64,000 nt of DNA from contig CM068839.1 of NCBI GenBank assembly GCA_028554795.2, forward strand, positions 87,503,540 through 87,567,539, written 5' to 3'. This document shows, in pieces, positions 51,293 through 63,684 of this stretch; position 1 is the first letter of the stretch, and every line of letters starts with the position of its first letter. A program made the position numbers and the translations under genes. A model generated the notes under the pieces. It was given only the letters and a program-made list of their open reading frames with translations. It was not told the origin of the DNA and made no database searches. The stretch is from Sinohyriopsis cumingii. Lineage: Eukaryota; Mollusca; Bivalvia; Unionida; Unionidae.

Positions 51293-52597
51293 TCAAAATG
51301 CAATTAAACATTTTATAATTTGATTGGTATTGAATGTTCTAGTTCGAGGTTATCAAAAGCAAATTACATGAAAGAACTGCACAATTCTGCAGGTGCCACA
51401 TTTTACTTATATAAACACATGTACCATGGAAAAGGAAAAAAATAGCCAAATAGATTCATATATTACCAAAACATAATGCAAATAGACTTTTTTTTAAATA
51501 TAAATTATTACAAAAAGTGCACGTGTAAGATTTATAAATTCTTTGATTGATCTTTTTTATTCTGGCTGTGTCATACAGCAGTTGGATATTTAAAATCAGT
51601 TATAATCCTTATTACTGCAGCATATATACTTGTTAATTATTCTGACCAAGCATTATGCTATGAGAATTGCATTGCATAAATGGAAATATATTGTACTGCA
51701 AACCCACTTCCTCACATCCGACCCTGTTATCTGTTCAATGAATGTATTCTACAAGTATGCTCAGTGGCATGAATATGTGTTTTCTCTGAAATGTTTCAAA
51801 CTTAATGCAAAATAATGGTGAAAGACAAACGTTAATTCAAATAAAGCATCACACACATACACACGAATGCAACAAGTGTATACAGACAGGATGTCTTTCT
51901 TTGTCATACTATTTACACCGATAAATCAACAATAACTACTTAAAAGTGTTTTATTCAATTTTTAAATTCGGAAAAATGTGAGAAATACAATAAAACTCAA
52001 GAAATATTTATTTGTTGGTATTCCGCAGCGTGACAAATGGAACGTAACGCTCAGTGTAATTTCGACAATTTAGAACAAATGTTCATAACCGACAAAAAGA
52101 TTTCAAAGAAACTATATATGTAATCTTTACTGGTTCGATCTACAAGCAAATAGCTGCAGGATTCAGCTAATGGTGTACATTTCAAAAGGGAAATGGGATG
52201 AAATTGTCTCGAAGTAATTGTAACCAAAGTGTACTAAAAGATTACATAGCTCGCCTCTTTGAAGTAATTATAAACAATGTAATAAACGAGTATGTATCTC
52301 AACAATTTGATGTAATTGTAACCAGAGTACTAAAGCCGAGTAAATATCTCAACTCGTTGAAGCAACTGTATAACTGTAAGAAGAGTAATAAATGAGTATA
52401 TATCTCAACTCTCTGAAGTAATTGTAACCAAAGTACAATAAATGATTACATAGCTCATCTCTTAGAGGTAATTGTAACTAGTCTAATAAACTATTACATA
52501 TCTCAGCTCTTCCAAGCAATTGTAAACAAAATGTAATAAATAACAGCTTAGATGACCTCTTCGATGCATTTAATAGTCTTCAGTTTACAATATAAAA
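51293..52597. repeat. Intergenic block: AT-rich segment, beta spacer, minisatellite
   Basis: Beta spacer with tacaagcaaatag; minisatellite 52211-52587 with gtaagaagag, ending with the B-type tttacaatataaaact. Confidence 0.82.
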
Positions 52598-53187
52598 CTA
52601 ATTATCATGCAGGTCAAAGGTCTTGGTGAGGTCGATGAACATCATGTAGAGTGGTTGACCTTGCTCTGTGTTCTTCTCTTGGAGTTGTCGTATGGAAAAT
52701 ATCCTGTCTGTCGTCGACCTGCCTGCATTAAAGCCGCACTGGGATTCCAGGTGCACACTGTCCGCCAGCAACTGCAGCCTGTTGAATATAATGCGGGCAT
52801 ACACGTTGCCAACGATGCTCAGAAGCGAGATCAAGCGAGATCCCTCTGTAATTATTACAGTCACTGAGGTCGCCATTGTTTTTGTAAACGGTATCTCGCG
52901 CATGTCCTGGGGATCCGCTCCTTCCTCCCAGCAGAGACAAAGTAGCTCATGCAGTGGCTGAAGCAATGTTTGTTTCCCACGTTCGATAGCTTCGGGCGGG
53001 ATGATGTCACTACATGGTGCTTTGTCGTTTGGGAGGGAGTCGATTGCTTTGCTGAGCTCCTCTAAGGTGGGCACTTTGTCGAACTCATCCATGGTGGGCA
53101 GTTTTTATGCTGCTAGGGGCCGCATCGGTGACTGACATTTCTTTGGAGTATAGCTCTAGGTAGTGTTCCACCCATCTGGCCATCTGT
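52598..53187 (-). pseudogene. LINE RT fragment, type B (subtype B1)
   Basis: Reads the same as the B copy at 46413 over all 164 residues. Junction at 53187/53188. Confidence 0.86.
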
Positions 53188-53990
53188 CATACTTAATGCA
53201 AAATAATGGTGAAAGACAAACGTTAATTCAAATAAAGCATCGCACACATACACACGAATGCAACAAGTGTATACAGACATGATGTCTTCCGTCGTCATAC
53301 TATATACACCGGCTAATCAACAATAACTACTTAAAAGTGTTTAATTCAATTTTTAAATTCACAAAAAATGTGAGAAATACAATAAAACTCAAGAAATCTT
53401 TATTTGTTGGTATTCCGCAGCATAACAAATGGAACGTAACGCCCAGTGTAATTTCGACAATTTAGAACAAATCTTCATATGCGACAAAAAGATTTCAAAG
53501 AAACTATATATGCAATCTTTACTGGTTCGATCTACAAGTAAATAACTCCAGGATTCAGTTTATGGTGTACATTTCAAAAGGGAAATGGGATGAAATTATC
53601 TCGAAGTAATTGTAAGCAAAGTGTACTAAAAGATTACATAGCTCGCCTCTTTGAAGTAATTATAAACAATGTAATAAACGAGTATGTATCTCAACTATTT
53701 GATGTAATTGAAACCAGAGTATTAAAGCCGAGTAAATATCTCAACTCGTTGAAGTAACTGTATAACTGTAAAAAGAGTAATAAATAAGTATATATCTCAA
53801 TTCTCTGAAGTAATTGTAACCAAAATACAATAAATGATTACATAGCTAAACTCTTCAAGGTAATTGTATCTAGTCTAATAAACTATTACATATCTCAGCT
53901 CTTCCAAGCAATTGTTAACAAAATGTAATAAATAACAGCTTAGATGACCTCTTCGATGCATTTAATAGTCTTCAGTTTACATAATAAAAA
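53188..53990. repeat. Intergenic block: deletion junction, gamma spacer, minisatellite
   Basis: Gamma spacer with cgcagcataac and tatgcaatc. Minisatellite 53603-53980 with tagctaaactc. No gene. Confidence 0.82.
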
Positions 53991-55064
53991 CTAATTATCA
54001 TGCAGGTCAATGGTCTTGGTGAGTTCAATGAACATCATGTAGAGTGGTTGACCTTGCTCTGTGTTCTTCTCTTGAAGTTGTCGTATGGAAAAGATCATGT
54101 CTGTCGTCGACCTGCCTGCTTTAAAGCCGCACTGGGATTCCAGGTGCACACGGTCCACCAGCAACTGCAGCCTGTTGAGTATAATGCGGGAATACACTTT
54201 GTCAACGATGCTCCGAAGCGAGATCCCTCTGTAATTATTACAGTTACTGAGGTCGCCATTGTTTTTGTAAACGGTATCTCGCGCATATCTTGGAGGACCG
54301 CTCCTTTCCTCCCAGCAGAGACAAAGTAGCTCATGCAGCAGCTGAAGCAATGTTGGTTTCCCACGTTCGATAGCTTTGGGCGGGATGCTGTCACTACATG
54401 GTGCTTTGTCGTTTGGGACGGAGTCGATTGCTTTGTTGAGCTCCTCTAAGGTGGGCACTTTGTGGAGCTCCTCTATGGTGGGCAGTTTTTATGCTGTTAG
54501 GGCTGCATCGGTGACTGACATTTCTTGGGAGCATAGCTCTGAGTAGTGTTCCACCCATCTGGCCATCTGTTGCTCGCAGTCAGTGATCTCCTCTCCCCTC
54601 AGAGATTTCTGGCGGACGATCCCTTTCACCATAGGGTCTAGAGCCTTCTTGATATCACAGTACATACCTTGGATGTTTCCGGATTCGGCACTGCGCTGGA
54701 GTCCTTCACATAGTTGTTACCAGTACTCGTTCGCGCACTGTCTAGCGATTGTGTTGGGTGTTGCTTCGAGCGCTTCTGAGATCAGCAAGCATCCGTTCAT
54801 TAGGGCATTTTTTGTAAGCTTTGAAGGCTTTTCATTTGTCTTCGATTATTGGTTCTATCCTTGATAGATGTGCGCTGAACTAGTGCCAAACGTGGCCATG
54901 GCTGTGCTGTAGATGACACCCTTCATGGCGCTCCACATGACTGTGGCATCGTGATCTGGCAGGTCTTGGAGTGCCTGGTCCAGGGCTAGTATGAGAATAC
55001 AAGAGTATATCACAATTATGCTCATGCAGCTCTGAGATTTTCTCAGAGACGTCCGAAAATTCAA
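53991..55064 (-). pseudogene. LINE ORF2 fragment, type C (subtype C-II)
   Basis: C-II traits (gcgattgtg, ttttctcag hairpin, gtccg). RT piece open for 155 residues with VDKVYS and FIELTKTID. It resembles the copy at 33014 without that copy's private stop. Confidence 0.86.
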
Positions 55065-56390
55065 TCAAAATCCAATTAAACATTTTATAATTTCATTTGT
55101 ATTAAATGTTCTAATTCGAGGTTATTAAAAGCTTATTACATGAATAAACTGCACAATTTTGCAGGTGCCACATTTTACTTAAATAAAAACATACACCATG
55201 AAAAAGGAAAAATCAGCCAAATATATTCATATATTACCAAAACATAATGCAAATAGACTTTTTTTATATAAATTATTACAAAAAGTGCACATGTAAGATT
55301 TATAAATTCTTTGGTTGATCTTTTTTATTCTGGCTGTGTCATACAGGAAATGTTTTTTTAAACTAAACAGGCATTGGATATTGAAAATCAATTATAATCC
55401 TTATTATTGCAGCATATATACTTGTCAATTATTCTGGCCAAGCATTATGCTATAAGAATTGCATTGCATAAATGGAAATATATTGTACTGCAAACCCACT
55501 TCCTCACATCCGACCCTGTTATCTGTTCAATGAATGTATTCTACAAGTATCCTCAATGGCATGAATATCGGTTTTCTTTGAAATGTTTCAAACTTAATGC
55601 AAAATAACGGTGAAAGACAAACGTTAATTCAAATAAAGCATCACACACATACACACGAATGCAACAAGTGTATACAGACATGATGTCTTCCTTCGTCATA
55701 CTATATACACCGGCTGATCAACAATAACTACTTAAAAGTGTTTTATTCAATTGTTAAATATGTAAAACATTTGAGAAATACAATAAAACCCAAGAAATTT
55801 GTATTTGTTGGTATTCCACAGCGTGACAAATGGAACGTAATTCCCAGTGTAATTTCGACAATTTAGAACAAATCTTCATAACCAACAAAAAGATTTCAAA
55901 GAAACTATATATGTAATCTTTACTGGTTCGATCTACAAGTAAATAGCTGCAGGATTCAGTTAATGGTGTACATTTCAAAAGGGAAATGGGATGAAAATGT
56001 CTCGAAGTAATTGTAACCAAAGTGTACTAAAAGATCACATAGCTCGCCTCTTTGAAGTAATTATAAACAATGTAATAAACAAGTACGTATCTCAACTATT
56101 TGATGTCATTGAAACCAGAGTACTAAAGCCGAGTAAATATCTCAACTCGGTGAAGTAACTGTATAACTGTAACAAGAGTAATAAATGAGTATATATCTCA
56201 ACTCTCTGAAGTAATTGTAACCAAAGTACAATAAATGATTACATAGCTCATCTCTTAGAGGTAATTGTAACTAGTCTAATAAACTATTACATATCTCAGC
56301 TCTTCCAAGCAATTGTAAACAAAATGTAATAAATAACAGCTTAGATCAGCTCTTCGATGCATTTAATAGTCTTCAGTTTACATAATAAAA
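55065..56390. repeat. Intergenic block: AT-rich segment, alpha spacer, minisatellite
   Basis: H2-type block (catacacc near 55190, T7 near 55353), alpha spacer from about 55752, minisatellite 56004-56380 ending gatcagctcttcg. Confidence 0.82.
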
Positions 56391-56876
56391 CTAATTATCA
56401 TGCAGGTCAAAGGTCTTGGTGAGGTCGATGAACATCATGTAGAGTGGTTGACCTTGCTCTGTGTTCTTCTCTTGGAGTTGTCGTATGGAAAATATCCTGT
56501 CTGTCGTCGACCTGCCTTCTTTAAAGCCGCACTGGGATTCCAGGTGCACACGGTCCGCCAGCAACTGCAGCCTGTTGAGTATAATGCGGGCATACACTTT
56601 GCCAACGATGCTCAGAAGCGAGATCCCTCTGTAGTTATTACAGTCACTGAGGTCGCCATTGTTTTTGTAAACGGTATCTCGCGCATATCTTGGGGGACCG
56701 CTCCTTTCCTCCCAGCAGAGACAAAGTAGCTCATGCAGCGGCTGAAGCAATGTTGGTTTCCCACGTTCTATAGCTTTGGGCAGGATGCTGTCACTACCTG
56801 GTGCTTTGTCGTTTGGGTGGGAGTCGAGTGCTTTGCTGAGCTCCTCTAAGGTGGGCACTTTGTCGAGCTCATCCAT
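56391..56876 (-). pseudogene. LINE ORF2 fragment, type A: RT part
   Basis: RT piece with SILPKAIERG, CWEERSG (tcctcccagc instead of tccttccagc), FKEGRSTTDRIF and FIDLTKTFD. It reads the same as the copy at 62587-63072. The linker part of the same fragment continues to 57488. Confidence 0.87.
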
Positions 56877-57488
56877 GGTGGGCAGCTTTTATGCTGCTAG
56901 GGGCCGCATCGGTGACTAGCATATCCTGGGAGTATAGCTCTGAGTAGTGTTCCACCCATCTGGCCATCTGTTGCTCACAGTCAGTGATCTCCTCTCCCCT
57001 CAGAGATTTCCGGGGAACGGCCCCTTTCACCGTAGGGCCTAGAGCCTTCTTGATACCACAGTACATACCTTGGATGTTTCCGGACTCGGCAGTGTGCTGG
57101 AGTCCTTCACATAGTTGTTACCAGTACTCGTTCGCGCCCTGTCTAGCGATTGTGTTGGGTGTTGCTTCGAGCACTTCTGAGATCAGCAAGCGTCCGTCCA
57201 TTAAGGCATTTTTTTGTAACGTTTGAAGGCTTTTCGTTTGTCTTCGATTATTGGTTCCATCCTTGATAGATGTGCGTTGAACCAGTCCTGCCTGGGCCGT
57301 TCCTTTTTGCCAAACATGGCCATGGCTGTGCTGTAGATTGCACCCTTCATGGCGTTCCACATGGCTGTGGCATCGTGGTCTGGCAGGTCCTGGAGTGTCT
57401 GGTCCAGGGCTAGTATGACAATACAAGAGTATATCACAATTCTACTAGTGCAGCTCTGAGATTGTTTCAGAGACGTACGACCATTCAA
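56877..57488 (-). pseudogene. LINE ORF2 fragment, type A: linker part
   Basis: Continuation of the fragment above, with the shared frameshifts and TAA. The variant cgcgccctg (about 57134) gives a RQGANEYW reading, found only here and in the last A unit, so the two descend from one recent copy. Confidence 0.86.
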
Positions 57489-58793
57489 TCAAAATGCAAT
57501 TAAACATTTTATAATTTGATTGGTATTGAATGTTCTAGTTCGAGGTTATCAAAAGCAAATTACATGAAAGAACTGCACAATTCTGCAGGTGCCACATTTT
57601 ACTTATATAAACACATGTACCATGGAAAAGGAAAAAAATAGCCAAATAGATTCATATATTACCAAAACATAATGCAAATAGACTTTTTTTTAAATATAAA
57701 TTATTACAAAAAGTGCACGTGTAAGATTTATAAATTCTTTGATTGATCTTTTTTATTCTGGCTGTGTCATACAGCAGTTGGATATTTAAAATCAGTTATA
57801 ATCCTTATTACTGCAGCATATATACTTGTTAATTATTCTGACCAAGCATTATGCTATGAGAATTGCATTGCATAAATGGAAATATATTGTACTGCAAACC
57901 CACTTCCTCACATCCGACCCTGTTATCTGTTCAATGAATGTATTCTACAAGTATGCTCAGTGGCATGAATATGTGTTTTCTCTGAAATGTTTCAAACTTA
58001 ATGCAAAATAATGGTGAAAGACAAACGTTAATTCAAATAAAGCATCACACACATACACACGAATGCAACAAGTGTATACAGACAGGATGTCTTTCTTTGT
58101 CATACTATTTACACCGATAAATCAACAATAACTACTTAAAAGTGTTTTATTCAATTTTTAAATTCGGAAAAATGTGAGAAATACAATAAAACTCAAGAAA
58201 TATTTATTTGTTGGTATTCCGCAGCGTGACAAATGGAACGTAACGCTCAGTGTAATTTCGACAATTTAGAACAAATGTTCATAACCGACAAAAAGATTTC
58301 AAAGAAACTATATATGTAATCTTTACTGGTTCGATCTACAAGCAAATAGCTGCAGGATTCAGCTAATGGTGTACATTTCAAAAGGGAAATGGGATGAAAT
58401 TGTCTCGAAGTAATTGTAACCAAAGTGTACTAAAAGATTACATAGCTCGCCTCTTTGAAGTAATTATAAACAATGTAATAAACGAGTATGTATCTCAACA
58501 ATTTGATGTAATTGTAACCAGAGTACTAAAGCCGAGTAAATATCTCAACTCGTTGAAGCAACTGTATAACTGTAAGAAGAGTAATAAATGAGTATATATC
58601 TCAACTCTCTGAAGTAATTGTAACCAAAGTACAATAAATGATTACATAGCTCATCTCTTAGAGGTAATTGTAACTAGTCTAATAAACTATTACATATCTC
58701 AGCTCTTCCAAGCAATTGTAAACAAAATGTAATAAATAACAGCTTAGATGACCTCTTCGATGCATTTAATAGTCTTCAGTTTACATAATAAAA
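57489..58793. repeat. Intergenic block: AT-rich segment, beta spacer, minisatellite
   Basis: Beta spacer with tacaagcaaatag; minisatellite 58407-58783 with gtaagaagag, ending tttacataataaaact as in the block at 30307. Confidence 0.82.
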
Positions 58794-59383
58794 CTAATTA
58801 TCATGCAGGTCAAAGGTCTTGGTGAGGTCGATGAACATCATGTAGAGTGGTTGACCTTGCTCTGTGTTCTTCTCTTGAAGTTGTCGTATGGAAAATATCC
58901 TGTCTGTCGTCGACCTGCCTGCATTAAAGCCGCACTGGGATTCCAGGTGCACACTGTCCGCCAGCAACTGCAGCCTGTTGAATATAATGCGGGCATACAC
59001 GTTGCCAACGATGCTCAGAAGCGAGATCAAGCGAGATCCCTCTGTAATTATTACAGTCACTGAGGTCGCCATTCTTTTTGTAAACGGTATCTCGCGCATG
59101 TCTTGGGGATCCGCTCCTTCCTCCCAGCAGAGAAAAAGTAGCTCATGCAGCGGCTGAAGCAATGTTTGTTTCTCACGTTCGATAGCTTCGGGCGGGATGA
59201 TGTCACTACCTGGTGCTTTGTCGTTTGGGAGGGAGTCCATTGCTTTGCTGAGCTCCTCTAAGGTGGGCACTTTGTTGAGCTCGTCCATGGTTAGCAGTTT
59301 TTATGCTGCTAGGGGCCGCATCGGTGACTGACATTTCTTTGGAGTATAGCTCTAGGTAGTGTTCCACCCATCTGGCCATCTGT
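58794..59383 (-). pseudogene. LINE RT fragment, type B (subtype B2)
   Basis: B2 reading with AMDS and LLFLCW, as at 31621. The edge reads cttgaagttg, as in H2 C units, instead of cttggagttg. Confidence 0.86.
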
Positions 59384-60186
59384 CATACTTAATGCAAAAT
59401 AATGGTGAAAGACAAACGTTAATTCAAATAAAGCTTCGCACACATACACACGAATGCAACAAGTGTATACAGACATGATGTCTTCCGTCGTCATACTATA
59501 TACACCGGCTAATCAACAATAACTACTTAAAAGTGTTTAATTCAATTTTTAAATTCACAAAAAATGTGAGAAATACAATAAAACTCAAGAAATCTTTATT
59601 TGTTGGTATTCCGCAGCATAACAAATGGAACGTAACGCCCAGTGTAATTTCGACAATTTAGAACAAATCTTCATATGCGACAAAAAGATTTCAAAGAAAC
59701 TATATATGCAATCTTTACTGGTTCGATCTACAAGTAAATAACTCCAGGATTCAGTTTATGGTGTACATTTCAAAAGGGAAATGGGATGAAATTATCTCGA
59801 AGTAATTGTAAGCAAAGTGTACTAAAAGATTACATAGCTCGCCTCTTTGAAGTAATTATAAACAATGTAATAAACGAGTATGTATCTCAACTATTTGATG
59901 TAATTGAAACCAGAGTATTAAAGCCGAGTAAATATCTCAACTCGTTGAAGTAACTGTATAACTGTAAAAAGAGTAATAAATAAGTATATATCTCAATTCT
60001 CTGAAGTAATTGTAACCAAAATACAATAAATGATTACATAGCTAAACTCTTCAAGGTAATTGTATCTAGTCTAATAAACTATTACATATCTCAGCTCTTC
60101 CAAGCAATTGTTAACAAAATGTAATAAATAACAGCTTAGATGACCTCTTCGATGCATTTAATAGTCTTCAGTTTACATAATAAAAA
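59384..60186. repeat. Intergenic block: deletion junction, gamma spacer, minisatellite
   Basis: It shares aaagcttcgcac with the block at 32202. Gamma spacer, minisatellite 59799-60176. Confidence 0.82.
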
Positions 60187-61260
60187 CTAATTATCATGCA
60201 GGTCAATGGTCTTGGTGAGTTCAATGAACATCATGTAGAGTGGTTGACCTTGCTCTGTGTTCTTCTCTTGAAGTTGTCGTATGGAAAAGATCATGTCTGT
60301 CGTCGACCTGCCTGCTTTAAAGCCGCACTGGGATTCCAGGTGCACACGGTCCACCAGCAACTGCAGCCTGTTGAGTATAATGCGGGAATACACTTTGCCA
60401 ACGATGCTCCGAAGCGAGATCCCTCTGTAATTATTACAGTTACTGAGGTCGCCATTGTTTTTGTAAACGGTATCTCGCGCATATCTTGGAGGACCGCTCC
60501 TTTCCTCCCAGCAGAGACAAAGTAGCTCATGCAGCAGCTGAAGCAATGTTGGTTTCCCACGTTCGATAGCTTTGGGCGGGATGCTGTCACTACATGGTGC
60601 TTTGTCGTTTGGGACGGAGTCGATTGCTTTGTTGAGCTCCTCTAAGGTGGGCACTTTGTCGAGCTCCTCTATGGTGGGCAGTTTTTATGCTGTTAGGGCT
60701 GCATCGGTGACTGACATTTCTTGGGAGCATAGCTCTGAGTAGTGTTCCACCCATCTGGCCATCTGTTGCTCGCAGTCAGTGATCTCCTCTCCCCTCAGAG
60801 ATTTCTGGCGGACGATCCCTTTCACCATAGGGTCTAGAGCCTTCTTGATATCACAGTACATACCTTGGATGTTTCCGGATTCGGCACTGCGCTGGAGTCC
60901 TTCACATAGTTGTTACCAGTACTCGTTCGCGCACTGTCTAGCAATTGTGTTGGGTGTTGCTTCGAGCGCTTCTGAGATCAGCAAGCATCCGTTCATTAGG
61001 GCATTTTTTGTAAGCTTTGAAGGCTTTTCATTTGTCTTCGATTATTGGTTCTATCCTTGATAGATGTGCGCTGAACTAGTGCCAAACGTGGCCATGGCTG
61101 TGCTGTAGATGACACCCTTCATGGCGCTCCACATGACTGTGGCATCGTGATCTGGCAGGTCTTGGAGTGCCTGGTCCAGGGCTAGTATGAGAATACAAGA
61201 GTATATCACAATTATGCTCATGCAGCTCTGAGATTTTCTCAGAGACGTCCGAAAATTCAA
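60187..61260 (-). pseudogene. LINE ORF2 fragment, type C (subtype C-II)
   Basis: C-II traits with private gcaattgtg (near 60942). RT piece open for 155 residues, without the VDKVYS change of the other two C-II copies. Confidence 0.86.
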
Positions 61261-62586
61261 TCAAAATCCAATTAAACATTTTATAATTTCATTTGTATTA
61301 AATGTTCTAATTCGAGGTTATTAAAAGCTTATTACATGAATAAACTGCACAATTTTGCAGGTGCCACATTTTACTTAAATAAAAACATACACCATGAAAA
61401 AGGAAAAATCAGCCAAATATATTCATATATTACCAAAACATAATGCAAATAGACTTTTTTTATATAAATTATTACAAAAAGTGCACATGTAAGATTTAAA
61501 AATTCTTTGGTTGATCTTTTTTATTCTGGCTGTGTCATACAGGAAATGTTTTTTTAAACTAAACAGGCATTGGATATTGAAAATCAATTATAATCCTTAT
61601 TATTGCAGCATATATACTTGTCAATTATTCTGGCCAAGCATTATGCTATAAGAATTGCATTGCATAAATGGAAATATATTGTACTGCAAACCCACTTCCT
61701 CACATCCGACCCTGTTATCTGTTCAATGAATGTATTCTACAAGTATCCTCAATGGCATGAATATCGGTTTTCTTTGAAATGTTTCAAACTTAATGCAAAA
61801 TAACGGTGAAAGACAAACGTTAATTCAAATAAAGCATCACACACATACACACGAATGCAACAAGTGTATACAGACATGATGTCTTCCTTCGTCATACTAT
61901 ATACACCGGCTGATCAACAATAACTACTTAAAAGTGTTTTATTCAATTGTTAAATATGTAAAACATTTGAGAAATACAATAAAACCCAAGAAATTTGTAT
62001 TTGTTGGTATTCCACAGCGTGACAAATGGAACGTAATTCCCAGTGTAATTTCGACAATTTAGAACAAATCTTCATAACCAACAAAAAGATTTCAAAGAAA
62101 CTATATATGTAATCTTTACTGGTTCGATCTACAAGTAAATAGCTGCAGGATTCAGTTAATGGTGTACATTTCAAAAGGGAAATGGGATGAAAATGTCTCG
62201 AAGTAATTGTAACCAAAGTGTACTAAAAGATCACATAGCTCGCCTCTTTGAAGTAATTATAAACAATGTAATAAACAAGTACGTATCTCAACTATTTGAT
62301 GTCATTGAAACCAGAGTACTAAAGCCGAGTAAATATCTCAACTCGGTGAAGTAACTGTATAACTGTAACAAGAGTAATAAATGAGTATATATCTCAACTC
62401 TCTGAAGTAATTGTAACCAAAGTACAATAAATGATTACATAGCTCATCTCTTAGAGGTAATTGTAACTAGTCTAATAAACTATTACATATCTCAGCTCTT
62501 CCAAGCAATTGTAAACAAAATGTAATAAATAACAGCTTAGATCAGCTCTTCGATGCATTTAATAGTCTTCAGTTTACATAATAAAA
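61261..62586. repeat. Intergenic block: AT-rich segment, alpha spacer, minisatellite
   Basis: H2-type block with the conserved 95-bp block at 61652-61746, alpha spacer from about 61949 and minisatellite 62200-62576. Private gatttaaaaattc near 61494, shared with the block at 27883. Confidence 0.82.
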
Positions 62587-63684
62587 CTAATTATCATGCA
62601 GGTCAAAGGTCTTGGTGAGGTCGATGAACATCATGTAGAGTGGTTGACCTTGCTCTGTGTTCTTCTCTTGGAGTTGTCGTATGGAAAATATCCTGTCTGT
62701 CGTCGACCTGCCTTCTTTAAAGCCGCACTGGGATTCCAGGTGCACACGGTCCGCCAGCAACTGCAGCCTGTTGAGTATAATGCGGGCATACACTTTGCCA
62801 ACGATGCTCAGAAGCGAGATCCCTCTGTAGTTATTACAGTCACTGAGGTCGCCATTGTTTTTGTAAACGGTATCTCGCGCATATCTTGGGGGACCGCTCC
62901 TTTCCTCCCAGCAGAGACAAAGTAGCTCATGCAGCGGCTGAAGCAATGTTGGTTTCCCACGTTCTATAGCTTTGGGCAGGATGCTGTCACTACCTGGTGC
63001 TTTGTCGTTTGGGTGGGAGTCGAGTGCTTTGCTGAGCTCCTCTAAGGTGGGCACTTTGTCGAGCTCATCCATGGTGGGCAGCTTTTATGCTGCTAGGGGC
63101 CGCATCGGTGACTAGCATATCCTGGGAGTATAGCTCTGAGTAGTGTTCCACCCATCTGGCCATCTGTTGCTCACAGTCAGTGATCTCCTCTCCCCTCAGA
63201 GATTTCCGGGGAACGGCCCCTTTCACCGTAGGGCCTAGAGCCTTCTTGATACCACAGTACATACCTTGGATGTTTCCGGACTCGGCAGTGTGCTGGAGTC
63301 CTTCACATAGTTGTTACCAGTACTCGTTCGCGCCCTGTCTAGCGATTGTGTTGGGTGTTGCTTCGAGCACTTCTGAGATCAGCAAGCGTCCGTCCATTAA
63401 GGCATTTTTTTGTAACGTTTGAAGGCTTTTCGTTTGTCTTCGATTATTGGTTCCATCCTTGATAGATGTGCGTTGAACCAGTCCTGCCTGGGCCGTTCCT
63501 TTTTGCCAAACATGGCCATGGCTGTGCTGTAGATTGCACCCTTCATGGCGTTCCACATGGCTGTGGCATCGTGGTCTGGCAGGTCCTGGAGTGTCTGGTC
63601 CAGGGCTAGTATGACAATACAAGAGTATATCACAATTCTACTAGTGCAGCTCTGAGATTGTTTCAGAGACGTACGACCATTCAA
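62587..63684 (-). pseudogene. LINE ORF2 fragment, type A (last copy)
   Basis: Same diagnostic variants as the fragment at 56391-57488, including CWEERSG and RQGANEYW. Frameshifts and TAA are unchanged. Confidence 0.87.

Larger units (their letters stand above)
50204..56399. repeat. HOR copy 8: A-B-C (6196 bp)
   Basis: Anchors 50204, 52607 and 54000. It starts with a beta-prime A (H1) and ends with a type-II C followed by alpha (H2). The C unit shares a VDKVYS variant with the C unit at 33014. Confidence 0.92.
56400..62595. repeat. HOR copy 9: A-B-C (6196 bp)
   Basis: Anchors 56400, 58803 and 60196, haplotype H2. Its A unit shares private variants with the one starting at 62596, including cgcgccctg at about 57134 and 63328, and a CWEERSG reading. 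Copies 9 and 10 therefore look like the youngest duplication in the window. Confidence 0.93.
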